The notes: generated from the letters alone by a model not told the origin. A DNA stretch of 64,000 bases from CADEED01 sp035701825 (GCA_035701825.1 DASSRK010000147.1:47357-111356); one strand, 5' to 3'. Counted from the stretch's first letter, positions 24,221 through 32,751 are shown. Program-made: numbers and translations.

Positions 24221-24901
24221 ATGCCCACCATCGAACTACTCGACGCGCGCGCCCACGGCCACCTGAAGCTGCGTCCGCTGGCGGGCGAGACACCGCATTT
24301 CGTGCAGATATTCCCCGCGGAATTCGCGGCGGCCGCCGCCTGCTGCCCGATCCTGTTCACCAAGGACACCAACACCGGCGCGTTCTTCGCGGGCGCGGTC
24401 TTCGGCTTCCGGCCGGGCGAGAACCTGCTCGGGTCGGTCGAAGACCGCGGCGGATTCAATCCGCTCATCCTGCAGCGCGAAGGTTTCTTCATCTCGGACC
24501 AGAACATCGCCATCGACCGCGAGCACGCGCGCTTCAGCGAGACCGAGGGTGAACCGTTGTTCGACGGCGCCGAGCAGCCCGCGGACGGACTGCGCGCCAT
24601 CCAGCGCATCCTCGGCAGCATCCACCAGGGGCTGGAGCAGGCGCGGGTGTTCATCGCGGCCCTGTCGGAGCTGAAGCTCATCGAGTCCATCGACATCTCG
24701 CTGGGCTTCGATGGCGGTGAACGCCTGACGCTGCAGGGCCTGTACACCGTGAGCCTCGACCGCCTGCGCGACCTCGACGACGCGGCCGCGCTGCGCCTGT
24801 TCCGCGCCGGCCACCTGCAGCTCGCCTACACGATGACCGGCTCGCTCAAGCAGATGCCGCGCCTGGCGCGGCTGCGCAACCAGCGCGCGCGGAGTAGTTA
24901 G
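24221..24901 (+). CDS. SapC family protein
   Basis: This 226-residue protein is of the SapC type named after a Campylobacter S-layer secretion gene. Its N-terminal half has FPAEFAAAAACCPILFTKD, GAVFGFRPGENLL and GGFNPLILQREGFFI; the C-terminal half has LKLIESIDISLGFDGGERLTLQGLYTVS. Both regions are typical. ATG 24221 lies 2 nt after the halogenase stop, so the two are co-translated. In proteobacteria SapC proteins commonly accompany TonB receptors, cupin-like proteins and halogenases. The molecular role is unknown, and an S-layer function is not indicated here. The stop overlaps that of the convergent gene by 4 nt. Confidence 0.88.
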   Translation: MPTIELLDARAHGHLKLRPLAGETPHFVQIFPAEFAAAAACCPILFTKDTNTGAFFAGAVFGFRPGENLLGSVEDRGGFNPLILQREGFFISDQNIAIDREHARFSETEGEPLFDGAEQPADGLRAIQRILGSIHQGLEQARVFIAALSELKLIESIDISLGFDGGERLTLQGLYTVSLDRLRDLDDAAALRLFRAGHLQLAYTMTGSLKQMPRLARLRNQRARSS

Positions 24902-25566
24902 TCCGGCGCGAGCGTGACCGCCAGGCCCGGGATCGGCCGGTCGTCCGCGTCCAGGAAGCGCGCGCAGAAGTCCGTGGCGCCGCCGCCGTTGACGATGGCG
25001 GCGCGGATCACGTTGCGGCCCTTGCGCAGCGTCAGCCGCTTCGAGACCCCGTCGTCGATGACCGCCTGGCGGTCGTCGTTCAGGGCGATCACCGGTTCGC
25101 CGTTCAGCCACCAGCGCGAGGCCGCGTTCGAGCCGATGGCGAGGCGCACGCCGGGCATCTCGCGCGGCGAATCGACCACGGTGGTCGCCCAGAAGAGCAC
25201 GTTGGACGTGGGCTTCGATAGCGCCCAGGCGAAGTGGTAGAGATTGACGTTGTAGTTGGACGTCTCGAGCGCGTGCCATTTCACCGCGGTGTTGGCCAGC
25301 GTGAGCGCATCGCCCGCGCGTGGCAGCGCGTCGGGCAGCGGCGCCGACTGCAGGGCGTCCTTCACCGCCGATTCGGTGAGCCGGCCCGGCACGGGCACCG
25401 GCTCGAGCACCAGCCAGCGATGAATGAAGCCGCGCGCGTCGGCGTGGCCGGTCGTGCCCTTGGGCTCGGTCAAGGTGGGCGCGGGCGGCCGCGGGGCCTG
25501 CTGGGCGCCAATGGCGCAGGCCATGGACACCAGCAGGGTCACTGCAAGGCTGCGGTATTTCATCAC
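24898..25566 (-). CDS. Secreted protein of unknown function, end of the arabinan/galactan operon
   Basis: I do not recognise a named family. The 222-residue protein has a signal peptide ending near MACAIGA. It then shows GFIHRWLVLEPVPVPGRLTESAVKDAL and a C-terminal half rich in beta-strands: VRLAIGSNAASRWWLNGEPV, KRLTLRKGRNVIRAAIVNGGGATDFCARFLD. The latter resembles the sandwich domain that follows catalytic domains in some glycosidases and esterases (substrate or wall binding is inferred). The GTG at 25566 overlaps the stop of the GH43 gene; ATG 25563 is an equally good start. It is read together with GH43, GH27 and the dehydrogenase. Confidence 0.7.
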   Translation of the reverse strand: MMKYRSLAVTLLVSMACAIGAQQAPRPPAPTLTEPKGTTGHADARGFIHRWLVLEPVPVPGRLTESAVKDALQSAPLPDALPRAGDALTLANTAVKWHALETSNYNVNLYHFAWALSKPTSNVLFWATTVVDSPREMPGVRLAIGSNAASRWWLNGEPVIALNDDRQAVIDDGVSKRLTLRKGRNVIRAAIVNGGGATDFCARFLDADDRPIPGLAVTLAPD

Positions 25567-27167
25567 GGGGCCCTCAGCAGCCAGCGTTGGCGATCGCTCG
25601 CCGGGTCGAATTTAGCGAGCGTCGGCATGCTGCTGCCCACCGCCGACAGCGCCAGCGGCGCCGCGGAACCGGGCGCGCTCTTCGGGCTGATGCGATAGCT
25701 GCCGTCGGTGAGCTGGTCGATGCGCCACAGCTGTTCCGGCGCGCCGGTGAAGGGCGTCGCCGCCAGCTCACCCTCGCGGGTCGCCGTGAGCGAGCGCTCG
25801 GTGCCGGCGATGCTGATGCGAAAGCAGGGGCCGCCCGGCGTGCAGCCGGCGCCAGGGGCCGGCGCGAGCATCCATTTCTGCTGGGCCTGGAGCATCGCGG
25901 GCGCCAATCGCACCTCGGTGGTCGCGGGCCAGTTCACCGCGACCTGGATGGCTTCCTGGTCGGGAACCGCCGGACCCGGGCGGAATTCCGGTGGGCCGCC
26001 GGGCGGGGGACCGCCCGCTGGCGGCCCGCCGGGTGGAGGTCCGCCGGCGTTGGGTCCACCCGCGTTGGGTCCACCTCCGCCGATGCCACTCCCCGGCGGT
26101 CCGCCGCGCCGCGGCCGCGGGCCGCCGACCGGCGAGCCCTGCACGGCGAGCTCGAGCACGGTGCCGGTGCGCGCCGATTCCAGGGTGTAAGTGCCCGGCA
26201 CGAGGTTGTCACCCGCGACGGGCCAGCCGTCGCTCCACAGCAGCGGCCGGATGTCGAGCACGCTGATGCCGCCGCGATCCAGGTCGGCTTCGTAGTGCAG
26301 CGAGAACTTCTGCACGCCTTCGCCCAGGTCGAGCAACCCGAAATGCCCCGGACCCACGTGCCGCCCGCGCGAGGCGGCGAACAACTTCCCGCCGCCCTCG
26401 AGCATGTCCACGCCCATGTTGTCGAGGTAGGGACCGGTCACCTTGCGCGCCCGGCCCATGCGGATGTTGTAGGTGGAATTCGCGCCCTGGCAGCAGGATC
26501 CGTGCGTCACCAGCAGGTAGTACCAGCCATCATGGTAGATAGGGATCGAGGCTTCCGAATTGATGGCGATGTTGACCGGCGGCTTGTTGGGATACAGGCG
26601 CTTGCCGGTCTTCGGATCGAGCTCGACCAGGCGGATGTAGCCGAAATAGGAACCGTAGGTCAGCCAGAGTTTCCCGTCGGGAGCGAGCAGCACACCGGGA
26701 TCGATGGCGTTGCTGTCCTCGACGCCGTCCGACCAGGCCACCGGCCCGCCGTCTTCCCACTTGTAATCCGGGGATTCCGGGTCGAGCGTGCGTCCCACCA
26801 GCAACCCGATGGCCGCCTTGGGCTGCGTGCCCGGGGCGGCGTAATAGAGGAAGAACTTGTCGCCGACGTGGATGACGTCGGGCGCCCACGTATTGTTGCC
26901 ACCGCGCGCGAGCACTTCGGCGCCGGGCTTGCCGCCGGGCAGCGCCGACATCAGCGTGCCGCGGCGTTGCCAGTTCCATCCGTCGTCGGAGGAAAGGATG
27001 GGCATCCCGTTGCCCGTGCCATAGGTATAGAAGCGCGTCCCGTCCGCGATCACCGTCGCTGGATCGTGGATCTGTATGTCGCCGTCGAGCGCCTGCGCGG
27101 ACGACGCCAGGGTTGCCGCGGCGAGTATCAGCACGCGGCTCGCCGCAATGAATCTGGATCGACGCAA
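25563..27167 (-). CDS. GH43 arabinan endo-1,5-alpha-L-arabinosidase-like enzyme with ricin-type C-terminal domain
   Basis: This secreted 534-residue enzyme should attack arabinan. After a signal peptide (ILAAATLASSAQA), residues 30-340 form the GH43 five-bladed propeller. It has base Asp35 (I-H-D-P), the pKa-tuning Asp156 (A-I-D-P-G-V-L) and the acid Glu205 (N-S-E-A-S-I). THGSCCQGANSTYNIRMGRA is typical of arabinanases. Residues 349-395 are a Gly/Pro linker made of repeated GGPNAGG and GGPPPGG units. Residues 405-534 look like a ricin-type beta-trefoil (EQLWRIDQLTDGSYRISPK). The gene is 16 nt downstream of the GH27 gene and overlaps the next start. Confidence 0.9.
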   Translation of the reverse strand: MRRSRFIAASRVLILAAATLASSAQALDGDIQIHDPATVIADGTRFYTYGTGNGMPILSSDDGWNWQRRGTLMSALPGGKPGAEVLARGGNNTWAPDVIHVGDKFFLYYAAPGTQPKAAIGLLVGRTLDPESPDYKWEDGGPVAWSDGVEDSNAIDPGVLLAPDGKLWLTYGSYFGYIRLVELDPKTGKRLYPNKPPVNIAINSEASIPIYHDGWYYLLVTHGSCCQGANSTYNIRMGRARKVTGPYLDNMGVDMLEGGGKLFAASRGRHVGPGHFGLLDLGEGVQKFSLHYEADLDRGGISVLDIRPLLWSDGWPVAGDNLVPGTYTLESARTGTVLELAVQGSPVGGPRPRRGGPPGSGIGGGGPNAGGPNAGGPPPGGPPAGGPPPGGPPEFRPGPAVPDQEAIQVAVNWPATTEVRLAPAMLQAQQKWMLAPAPGAGCTPGGPCFRISIAGTERSLTATREGELAATPFTGAPEQLWRIDQLTDGSYRISPKSAPGSAAPLALSAVGSSMPTLAKFDPASDRQRWLLRAP

Positions 27168-27183
27168 GATGATCTCCTCGATG

Positions 27184-29094
27184 CTAGCGGCCGGTCAGCG
27201 CGGCCTCGCCCCAGGTCACGGAAAGCGCTTCGTTCGCCGTGGCGGCGCTGCGTGCCACCAGCTCGACCAGCTTGACGCCCGCGACGTCGGCCTCGAGCGA
27301 TTGCGCCGCCATGCCCCACTTGAGCGGCGCCGATTCGGCCAGGTGCTTGCCGTCGCCGTACACCGTGAAGGTCACCGCGCTCGCCTTGTCGGTGGCCGAA
27401 TCATCGACGCCGACCTTGGCCGTGAAATGTCCGAACCCGTCGTTGCGCACTTCCAGGCGCGAGTTGGCGAGAATCCCGATGCCGGCGGAATAGGTCTTGC
27501 GCGCGACCTGCAGTGTCTGCCCATAGGGCGTGCTGTCGGCGCGCGCGCCGCCCCAGCCGGCGTACTGCGGCCGGTCGCCCGCGCCATGCGTGCCGGCCCA
27601 ACCGGCGGCGGTACGGAAAATGGTGGGATCCGGGATCGGGCGCGTCACGCCGTCGACGGCCGGGTTCACCTTGCCCGGCTGCTCGGATAGATAGATCCCG
27701 TCCGCCAGGAGGCGCGTACCGCGCGCCCGGAACACGCGCGTCTCGCGCGGCGCGACCGGCAGCTTCGTATCCTTCGTGAACGTGAGCGGCTTCTTCGTCC
27801 ACAGGTCGGTGAGCTCCACGGGCGCGTCATCGCGATACTTCAGCTGCGTCGCCTGCAGGCTCACGTCGATCGCGCCGGAGCCGCGATTGAAAATCGCGAC
27901 GGCCTTGTCGCCATTGGCCAGGGTCTTGACGAGGATCTGCAGGTCGCTCGAGTCGTAGGCCACCGTGGCCTGGTTGCCGGCGGAGTCCTGGTCGAGCGCG
28001 ATGAGGTCGGCGTTGCCGAGGATGTCCATCAACGCATCCGGCGTCTTGCGCAGGTCGGCGCCGATGAGCAGCGGGGCGTTCAGCATGGCCCACAGCGCGA
28101 AATGCGAGCGGGCTTCGGTGAGGTGGTCGGCGTCGAAGTCCCCGGCGCCGATGTACAGCATGTCCGGATCGTTCCACGAGCCCGGGTGGGCATAGAGCGC
28201 GCGATGCACGGCGCTGTCGAAGTTCACCAGCAGCCGGCCCCAGGCGGGCGCGATGTCGTCGCTGGTGCGCGAGGTGTTGCCGACATCCTTGGCCCAGGCG
28301 CGCACGTTCGCGGCGCCCCAGATGCACAGCGAGTAGATGAAATTCCCGTCGGGCCGGCTGCGCTCGATGGCCGCGCCGACGCGGCGGAACAACGCCTGCA
28401 CCGCGGCCACGTCGGTGCGCGAGATCGCGCCGAGATCCATGATGGGCGTGAGCTCGCGGGCCTGGCCCGCCTTCACCTTGGGCGAGTTCGGGCCGAAATC
28501 GCGCAGGCCGCAGCCATCGACCTTGATGTAATCGAAGCCCCACTCGCGGAAATACAGCGCGATGTCCTGCTCGATGAAATCGTGCAGCCCGACTTCGCGC
28601 TCGGCCACGCTGCCCTTGGGCAGGTCTTCGTCGGTGTTGCTCCACGCCTGCGCGCAGGTGTTGCGGCCCATGTCCGAATAGATCCCGGCCTGCAGGCCCA
28701 TGGCGTGCAGGCGGTCGGTGAACGGTTTGAACGATGGAGTCTTGCCCTTGCGCGTGAGCGTCGAGGGGAACTTGTCGGCGCGGATCATGAGGTGGCCGTC
28801 GGACACGCGGCGCTTCGCCGCCCAGCCATCGTCGAGGTTGATGTAGCGATAGCCCTTGCGCGCGAGGCCGCTGTCGACGATGCGCTGCGCCGAGCCCATG
28901 ACTTTCTCTTCGTCGACGGCGCTGGCGAAGGCATTCCAGGAATTCCAGCCCATGGGCGGGGTCGCGGCGCGGCCGGCGGTGTACGCAGACCATTTTCCGG
29001 TCGGCGCGAGCGGGTCGGGATCCTGCGCGTGCGACAGCGATCCGCACAGGAGCAGGGACAATGCGGCGGCGGCCACCAGGTTCTTGTTCAGCAT
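27184..29094 (-). CDS. GH27 alpha-galactosidase (or beta-L-arabinopyranosidase) with C-terminal NPCBM domain
   Basis: This secreted 636-residue enzyme would remove terminal alpha-galactose or beta-L-arabinopyranose. Following the signal peptide (LVAAAALSLLLCGSLSHA), PPMGWNSWNAFASAVDE and YINLDDGW are the family's N-terminal signature. The nucleophile is Asp193 in Y-I-K-V-D-G-C-G and the acid/base is near Asp280 in T-S-D-D-I. Residues 400-480 form the C-terminal beta domain. Residues about 490-636 (YAGWGGARADSTPYG, GIGILANSRLEVRNDG, VGVDDSATDKASAVTFTVYGDG) match an NPCBM module. ATG 29094 overlaps the end of the dehydrogenase gene by 7 nt. Confidence 0.93.
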   Translation of the reverse strand: MLNKNLVAAAALSLLLCGSLSHAQDPDPLAPTGKWSAYTAGRAATPPMGWNSWNAFASAVDEEKVMGSAQRIVDSGLARKGYRYINLDDGWAAKRRVSDGHLMIRADKFPSTLTRKGKTPSFKPFTDRLHAMGLQAGIYSDMGRNTCAQAWSNTDEDLPKGSVAEREVGLHDFIEQDIALYFREWGFDYIKVDGCGLRDFGPNSPKVKAGQARELTPIMDLGAISRTDVAAVQALFRRVGAAIERSRPDGNFIYSLCIWGAANVRAWAKDVGNTSRTSDDIAPAWGRLLVNFDSAVHRALYAHPGSWNDPDMLYIGAGDFDADHLTEARSHFALWAMLNAPLLIGADLRKTPDALMDILGNADLIALDQDSAGNQATVAYDSSDLQILVKTLANGDKAVAIFNRGSGAIDVSLQATQLKYRDDAPVELTDLWTKKPLTFTKDTKLPVAPRETRVFRARGTRLLADGIYLSEQPGKVNPAVDGVTRPIPDPTIFRTAAGWAGTHGAGDRPQYAGWGGARADSTPYGQTLQVARKTYSAGIGILANSRLEVRNDGFGHFTAKVGVDDSATDKASAVTFTVYGDGKHLAESAPLKWGMAAQSLEADVAGVKLVELVARSAATANEALSVTWGEAALTGR

Positions 29095-30098
29095 TCCACG
29101 ATCGCCTTCATGACGCCGGTCTCCGGCTTCATCCACTGGAACATCGCTTCGGGCACGGAGGTGAGGGGCGCGCGATGAGTGTTCAGCACGCGGGTGTCGA
29201 TGCGCTCGGAGCGGATGGCATCCATGACGCGAGTGACGTCGGCCAGCGTCGCATTGCGACTGCCGAGCAGCGTGGTCTCGCGGCGATGGAATTCCGGATC
29301 CGAGAAGCTCACGCGGTCGGGGACGATCGAGACCAGCACGTAGCGGCCGCCGTGTGCCACGTAGTCGAAGCCCGCTTCCATCGCGCGTACGTTGCCGGTG
29401 CAGTCGAACACCACGTCGAACATCTGGTCGCGGGTGATCTCGAGCAGGCGGGCGCGCGTATCGGTGTCGAACGTCACGAAGGATCCGGCGCGGCCCAGGC
29501 GTTTCGCCAATTCGAGCCGATCGGCTCGCGTGTCGAGCGCGGTGACGCGCGCGCCGGCCAGCCCGGCAAACAACTGCACCGCGACCCCGATGGGCCCGGC
29601 ACCCACCACCAGCACCTGTTCGCCCGGCTGCACCGAGGGTCGTTCGACGGCGTGGGCGCCGATCGAAAGGAATTCCACCATCGAGACCTGGTCGAGCGTC
29701 AACCCGTCGGCGCGAATCACGAACTGCGCGGGCACCGTGATGAATTCCGCCATGCCCCCATCGCGATGCACGCCGAGGACTTCGAGCCGCATGCAGCAGT
29801 TGGTCTTGCCCCTGGCGCAGGCATTGCAACGGCCACACGACAGATACGGCATCACGAACGCGGCGTCGCCGCTTTTCAGCTCCGATCCCGCCGGCGCCTC
29901 CACGACCTCACAGCCCAGCTCGTGTCCCATGACGCGGGGATACGAGAGATACGGCTGCGTGCCGCGCACGATGTGCATGTCCGTGCCGCACACGCCGACG
30001 CGCCGGACGCGCAGCAGCACTTCGCCGGCGCCGCGCGCCGGCAGCGGGCGCTCCGCGATGAACAGGGTCCCGGGTGATTCACAGATGACGGCTTTCAT
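29088..30098 (-). CDS. Zinc-dependent alcohol/polyol dehydrogenase (MDR family)
   Basis: This 336-residue cytoplasmic dehydrogenase oxidises a sugar alcohol or sugar acid with NAD(P). The catalytic zinc site is GVCGTDMHIVRG plus GHELG; the structural zinc loop is YLSCGRCNACARGKTNCC. The nucleotide fold is VVGAGPIGVAVQLFAGLAGA with Asp in TALDTRADRLELAKRLG, favouring NAD. The overall pattern is closest to RspB/L-galactonate or L-gulonate 5-dehydrogenase-like enzymes. ATG 30098 was chosen, since the in-frame sequence upstream runs through the AT-rich palindrome. It leads the operon with GH27 and GH43, so galactose or arabinose catabolism is a fair guess. Confidence 0.88.
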   Translation of the reverse strand: MKAVICESPGTLFIAERPLPARGAGEVLLRVRRVGVCGTDMHIVRGTQPYLSYPRVMGHELGCEVVEAPAGSELKSGDAAFVMPYLSCGRCNACARGKTNCCMRLEVLGVHRDGGMAEFITVPAQFVIRADGLTLDQVSMVEFLSIGAHAVERPSVQPGEQVLVVGAGPIGVAVQLFAGLAGARVTALDTRADRLELAKRLGRAGSFVTFDTDTRARLLEITRDQMFDVVFDCTGNVRAMEAGFDYVAHGGRYVLVSIVPDRVSFSDPEFHRRETTLLGSRNATLADVTRVMDAIRSERIDTRVLNTHRAPLTSVPEAMFQWMKPETGVMKAIVEC

Positions 30099-30144
30099 GT
30101 CGATTCGAACCGACGCGGGGTGAGCGGCGACGGTGTCGTGGCGG

Positions 30145-30162
30145 ATACATATATATATGTAT
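30145..30162. promoter_or_regulatory. AT-rich perfect palindrome upstream of the dehydrogenase-GH27-GH43 operon
   Basis: ATACATATATATATGTAT is an 18-bp perfect palindrome in an otherwise very GC-rich setting. It lies 47-64 nt before ATG 30098, in the right place for a promoter or operator of the minus-strand sugar operon. No matching regulator can be named from the sequence. Confidence 0.5.
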
Positions 30163-30170
30163 GCATTACC

Positions 30171-30190
30171 CGCCAATGCCCGCATTGGCG
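30171..30190. terminator. Perfect 8-bp hairpin after the DUF6265 gene
   Basis: CGCCAATG-CCCG-CATTGGCG is a perfect stem-loop 20 nt downstream of the stop of the minus-strand DUF6265 gene. It lacks a T-run, so it may be a weak terminator or part of the control region of the following sugar operon. Confidence 0.4.
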
Positions 30191-30209
30191 TGCACCCATG
30201 CCAATCTCG

Positions 30210-30746
30210 TCATGGGCCGTTCGAGACCTGACGCCGGTACCTGAAAACTTCCTCGCGGGTCGCACCGTCCTTCGAGCGAATGGCGAGATAGATCGTGACC
30301 GTGCCGTCCTGGTTCGGTTCGAACGTGAGACCGTCGAAGCAAATCCGCCCAGCGCGCATGGCCACCAGCGGCATGCGCACGGATTCTTCGCGTTCTTCCC
30401 AGCCACGAAGATCCGGGCCGAAGTGCTTGAGGCGAAGACTGAGACTATGGTGTTCCTCGACGATGGTCAGGAACTCGTAGAACACCGTACGGCCATCCTG
30501 GAGCAGGCGATACATGCCCATCATGGCGCCGTCCCGCGGCGCGCTCCAGGTTTCCTCGTTGTCGCCGCCGAGCCCGGCGCCGTGCCAGGCGCCGGCATAC
30601 CACGCCATGTCGGCGATCGTCGCCGCGGGTGAAGCTTCACCCGTAGCCAGGCGCAGCGTGTGCGCCGTCACCACCTCGGCCGCCGCAGCGTCGGCCGTCC
30701 CGATCGCGAGCACTGCCGTGAGCGCGGATAGTGCGAGGCGCTTCAT
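30210..30746 (-). CDS. DUF6265 family secreted protein
   Basis: This 178-residue protein has a signal peptide (MKRLALSALTAVLAIGTADAAAA). The mature part MAWYAGAWHGAGLGGDNEETWSAPRDGAMMGMYRLLQDGRTVFYEFLTI fits the DUF6265 group, a lipocalin-like beta-barrel domain of unknown role. Its start overlaps the AraC-type regulator gene by ATGA, so the two form a unit. A ligand-binding role linked to the regulator is a guess. Confidence 0.8.
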   Translation of the reverse strand: MKRLALSALTAVLAIGTADAAAAEVVTAHTLRLATGEASPAATIADMAWYAGAWHGAGLGGDNEETWSAPRDGAMMGMYRLLQDGRTVFYEFLTIVEEHHSLSLRLKHFGPDLRGWEEREESVRMPLVAMRAGRICFDGLTFEPNQDGTVTIYLAIRSKDGATREEVFRYRRQVSNGP

Positions 30747-31645
30747 GCGGGACCCCGGTGCGCGACATCGTCGCCGTGCTGCGCGACCGGTAGATGGATT
30801 CTCGTCTCGAGCCTCGCTTCCGGCGTTTCGTCGGGATCGTTGAGGAATTCGTGCAGGATGGGCTCGTCCCGCAATGCCAGTCCCCGTGCCGGAAGCGCGT
30901 TGCGCAGCAATCGATCGTGCACTTCATCGAGCAGGGCGTAGGAGCCGGTGTGCGTGTAGCGCGCATATTGGCCACCGCCGAGCTGCATCACAGTCACCGA
31001 TTCGTCCGGTGCGACTGTCGCAGGCGTCGACAGGCAGCAGTCGAACACACACTCGCTCGCGGGCGTATCGCGGCGATCGTGATGCGGCACGCCCCAGATT
31101 CCCCGCACCGTCTCGATGGCACCCCGGTCGGCGAGCCATGCAAACAAGCGCGAGTACGCCCGGTCGAGATCCTCGTAGGCGCCGACGTTGCGCAGCGCGA
31201 CGGCGCGAAACGGCTGGAGTTCCACCACTTCCACGCGAATGGCGGACGCCGCGGGAGCGGCCTGGCGCGGCCCCGGGATTTCGAGCTTCGTATCGCGACT
31301 TCGATCCCGTGCCTCACTCGGAGAGCATCCCACGGCCTGGCGGAATGCCCGCGCGAAAGCCTGCGGAGTGTCGAAGCCGATGCGCGCCGCGACCTCGGAC
31401 ACCGATGCCGACGACTGCGTGAGCAGGTGCAAGGCCCTGGAAAGCCTCAATCGCTGGATCGTCGCGCCCAGTGGCTCACCGGCCAGGGCGCGGTAAATCC
31501 GCATGAAATGGAATTCCGACAGGTTGGCGTCGCGCGCGAGGTCGCCCACCGAGGGCAACGCGGCTTCGTCCGCGATGGCCGACGACAGGCGCACCACGAC
31601 CCGGTCGATTCGTTGCAGATACCTGTGCCGACTGGAAGCTTTCAT
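30743..31645 (-). CDS. AraC-family regulator with C-terminal GyrI-like ligand-binding domain
   Basis: This 300-residue protein carries its DNA-binding part first. Residues 20-105 hold two helix-turn-helix motifs (VGDLARDANLSEFHFMRIYRALAGE and VSEVAARIGFDTPQAFARAFRQAVGCSPSEAR). Residues 135-300 are a GyrI/SOUL-type effector domain (VEVVELQPFRAVALRNVGAYEDLDRAYSRLFAWL; QYARYTHTGSYALLDEVHDRLL). This order is typical of the MarA/Rob-like regulators that sense hydrophobic drugs. It is divergent from the HEAT-repeat gene and co-transcribed with the DUF6265 gene. Confidence 0.9.
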   Translation of the reverse strand: MKASSRHRYLQRIDRVVVRLSSAIADEAALPSVGDLARDANLSEFHFMRIYRALAGEPLGATIQRLRLSRALHLLTQSSASVSEVAARIGFDTPQAFARAFRQAVGCSPSEARDRSRDTKLEIPGPRQAAPAASAIRVEVVELQPFRAVALRNVGAYEDLDRAYSRLFAWLADRGAIETVRGIWGVPHHDRRDTPASECVFDCCLSTPATVAPDESVTVMQLGGGQYARYTHTGSYALLDEVHDRLLRNALPARGLALRDEPILHEFLNDPDETPEARLETRIHLPVAQHGDDVAHRGPA

Positions 31646-31740
31646 GCCCGCCTCTTCGAATGCCTGCGAGCATGCCCGAAGCAGGCGGGCCCGGCGGTTC
31701 CGATCCTGCTCACTATGTTTGCGCGTACCATCGGCGCCGT

Positions 31741-32646
31741 ATGCCTTCCCGGAAATGGCTGCTCTGCGCCGCGCTCGTGGGCCTCGGCTTCTGCGGCATC
31801 ATCGGCTACCTCGCCAGGCGGGGCGCGGACCAGGAGCAGGAGATCCAGGCCCTGCGGGCAACGATCGAGAGTTTGCGGCAATCCCGGGCAGACCACGACG
31901 CATCGCAGATCGACGGCGACTCGCCGGCGCGTGCAGAGGGGAGTTCGACGAGCGGCGATCCGCAGACGCTCGCCGATTCCGCGCAGGGAAAGACCGCCGA
32001 TGACGCATCGGTGGCGGGCCGTGCGGCGGGGAGCTTCCAGGTCTTGAGAGACCTGGAGAGGGTGTCGGACTCCGATCGGCGTTCCTATCTCGAAAAGCTG
32101 CAGACGCTGCTGTCGGGAGAGCCGGAGGCGGAGGACATCGCGATTGCCAGCCGCTTCATCTTCGAGAAGGCGGCGGATCGCGAAGGCCTGCCCGACTACG
32201 CGCTGCAGTCCCTGTACGCCGGCCAGCGCGACCCCGACCTGCGACGCGTGATCGCACAGGTGCTGGCGCAGCGCGGCAACAGCGCGTTGCTCAACAACCA
32301 GATCGCCGAGACGCAGGCGAAATTGTCGAGCAACCGCCCGCGCGAGCGGCAGGAAGCGCTGGCCCAGCTCGCCAGGACGCACAGCTCGAAGGCCGTCGAT
32401 GCGATCGCGCCGCTGCTGCAGGATCCGGACACCACGGTGCGGCTCGAGGCCTTGTTCGCGCTGCGCGATACCGGCAATCAACAGCACGTCCACCTGGCCG
32501 AGCCGCTGCTCAACGATCCCGATCCATCGGTCAGGACGCTGGCCGCCGACGTGCTCGCCAGCCTGCGCAACCTGAGCGCGACCGCGCGGACTAACTACTC
32601 GCGCGCCGACATCGAGGCGGAGTTGCCGCCCATCGCGAATCCCTGA
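31741..32646 (+). CDS. Membrane-anchored HEAT-repeat protein
   Basis: This 301-residue protein has one N-terminal membrane helix (WLLCAALVGLGFCGIIGYLA) and a short coiled-coil (DQEQEIQALRATIESLRQSR). The C-terminal part has HEAT/PBS-lyase-type repeats such as LAQLARTHSSKAVDAIAPLLQDPDTTVRLEALFALRDTG and HVHLAEPLLNDPDPSVRTLAADVLASLRN. It would sit in the inner membrane with the repeats facing outward and act as a protein-binding scaffold. ATG 31741 was chosen because it begins directly before the membrane helix. No partner can be named. Confidence 0.75.
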   Translation: MPSRKWLLCAALVGLGFCGIIGYLARRGADQEQEIQALRATIESLRQSRADHDASQIDGDSPARAEGSSTSGDPQTLADSAQGKTADDASVAGRAAGSFQVLRDLERVSDSDRRSYLEKLQTLLSGEPEAEDIAIASRFIFEKAADREGLPDYALQSLYAGQRDPDLRRVIAQVLAQRGNSALLNNQIAETQAKLSSNRPRERQEALAQLARTHSSKAVDAIAPLLQDPDTTVRLEALFALRDTGNQQHVHLAEPLLNDPDPSVRTLAADVLASLRNLSATARTNYSRADIEAELPPIANP

Positions 32647-32737
32647 GCGCGGGCAGGTCGGGAGGTACTGACCCGGCAATAGGCACTTTCCCCGCTTCCG
32701 GAGCGCAAATTCGCCGTGCTAGGGTGCACGCGTTTGA

Positions 32738-32751
32738 TGGTAGCGCTACCA
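32738..32751. promoter_or_regulatory. LacI/GalR-type operator upstream of the CE4 deacetylase
   Basis: TGGTAGCGCTACCA is a perfect 14-bp palindrome with the central CG step typical of LacI-family operators, and it resembles the sites controlling xylan and arabinose genes in Caulobacter and Xanthomonas relatives. It ends 15 nt before ATG 32767, where a bound repressor would block transcription. No LacI regulator is encoded in this window. Confidence 0.75.

Noticed and set aside
18236..24901. Natural-product (indole alkaloid) gene cluster around halogenase 1
   Set aside because: No tailoring enzymes, carrier proteins, tryptophan-converting enzymes or flavin reductase are nearby; the context is receptor and sugar use.
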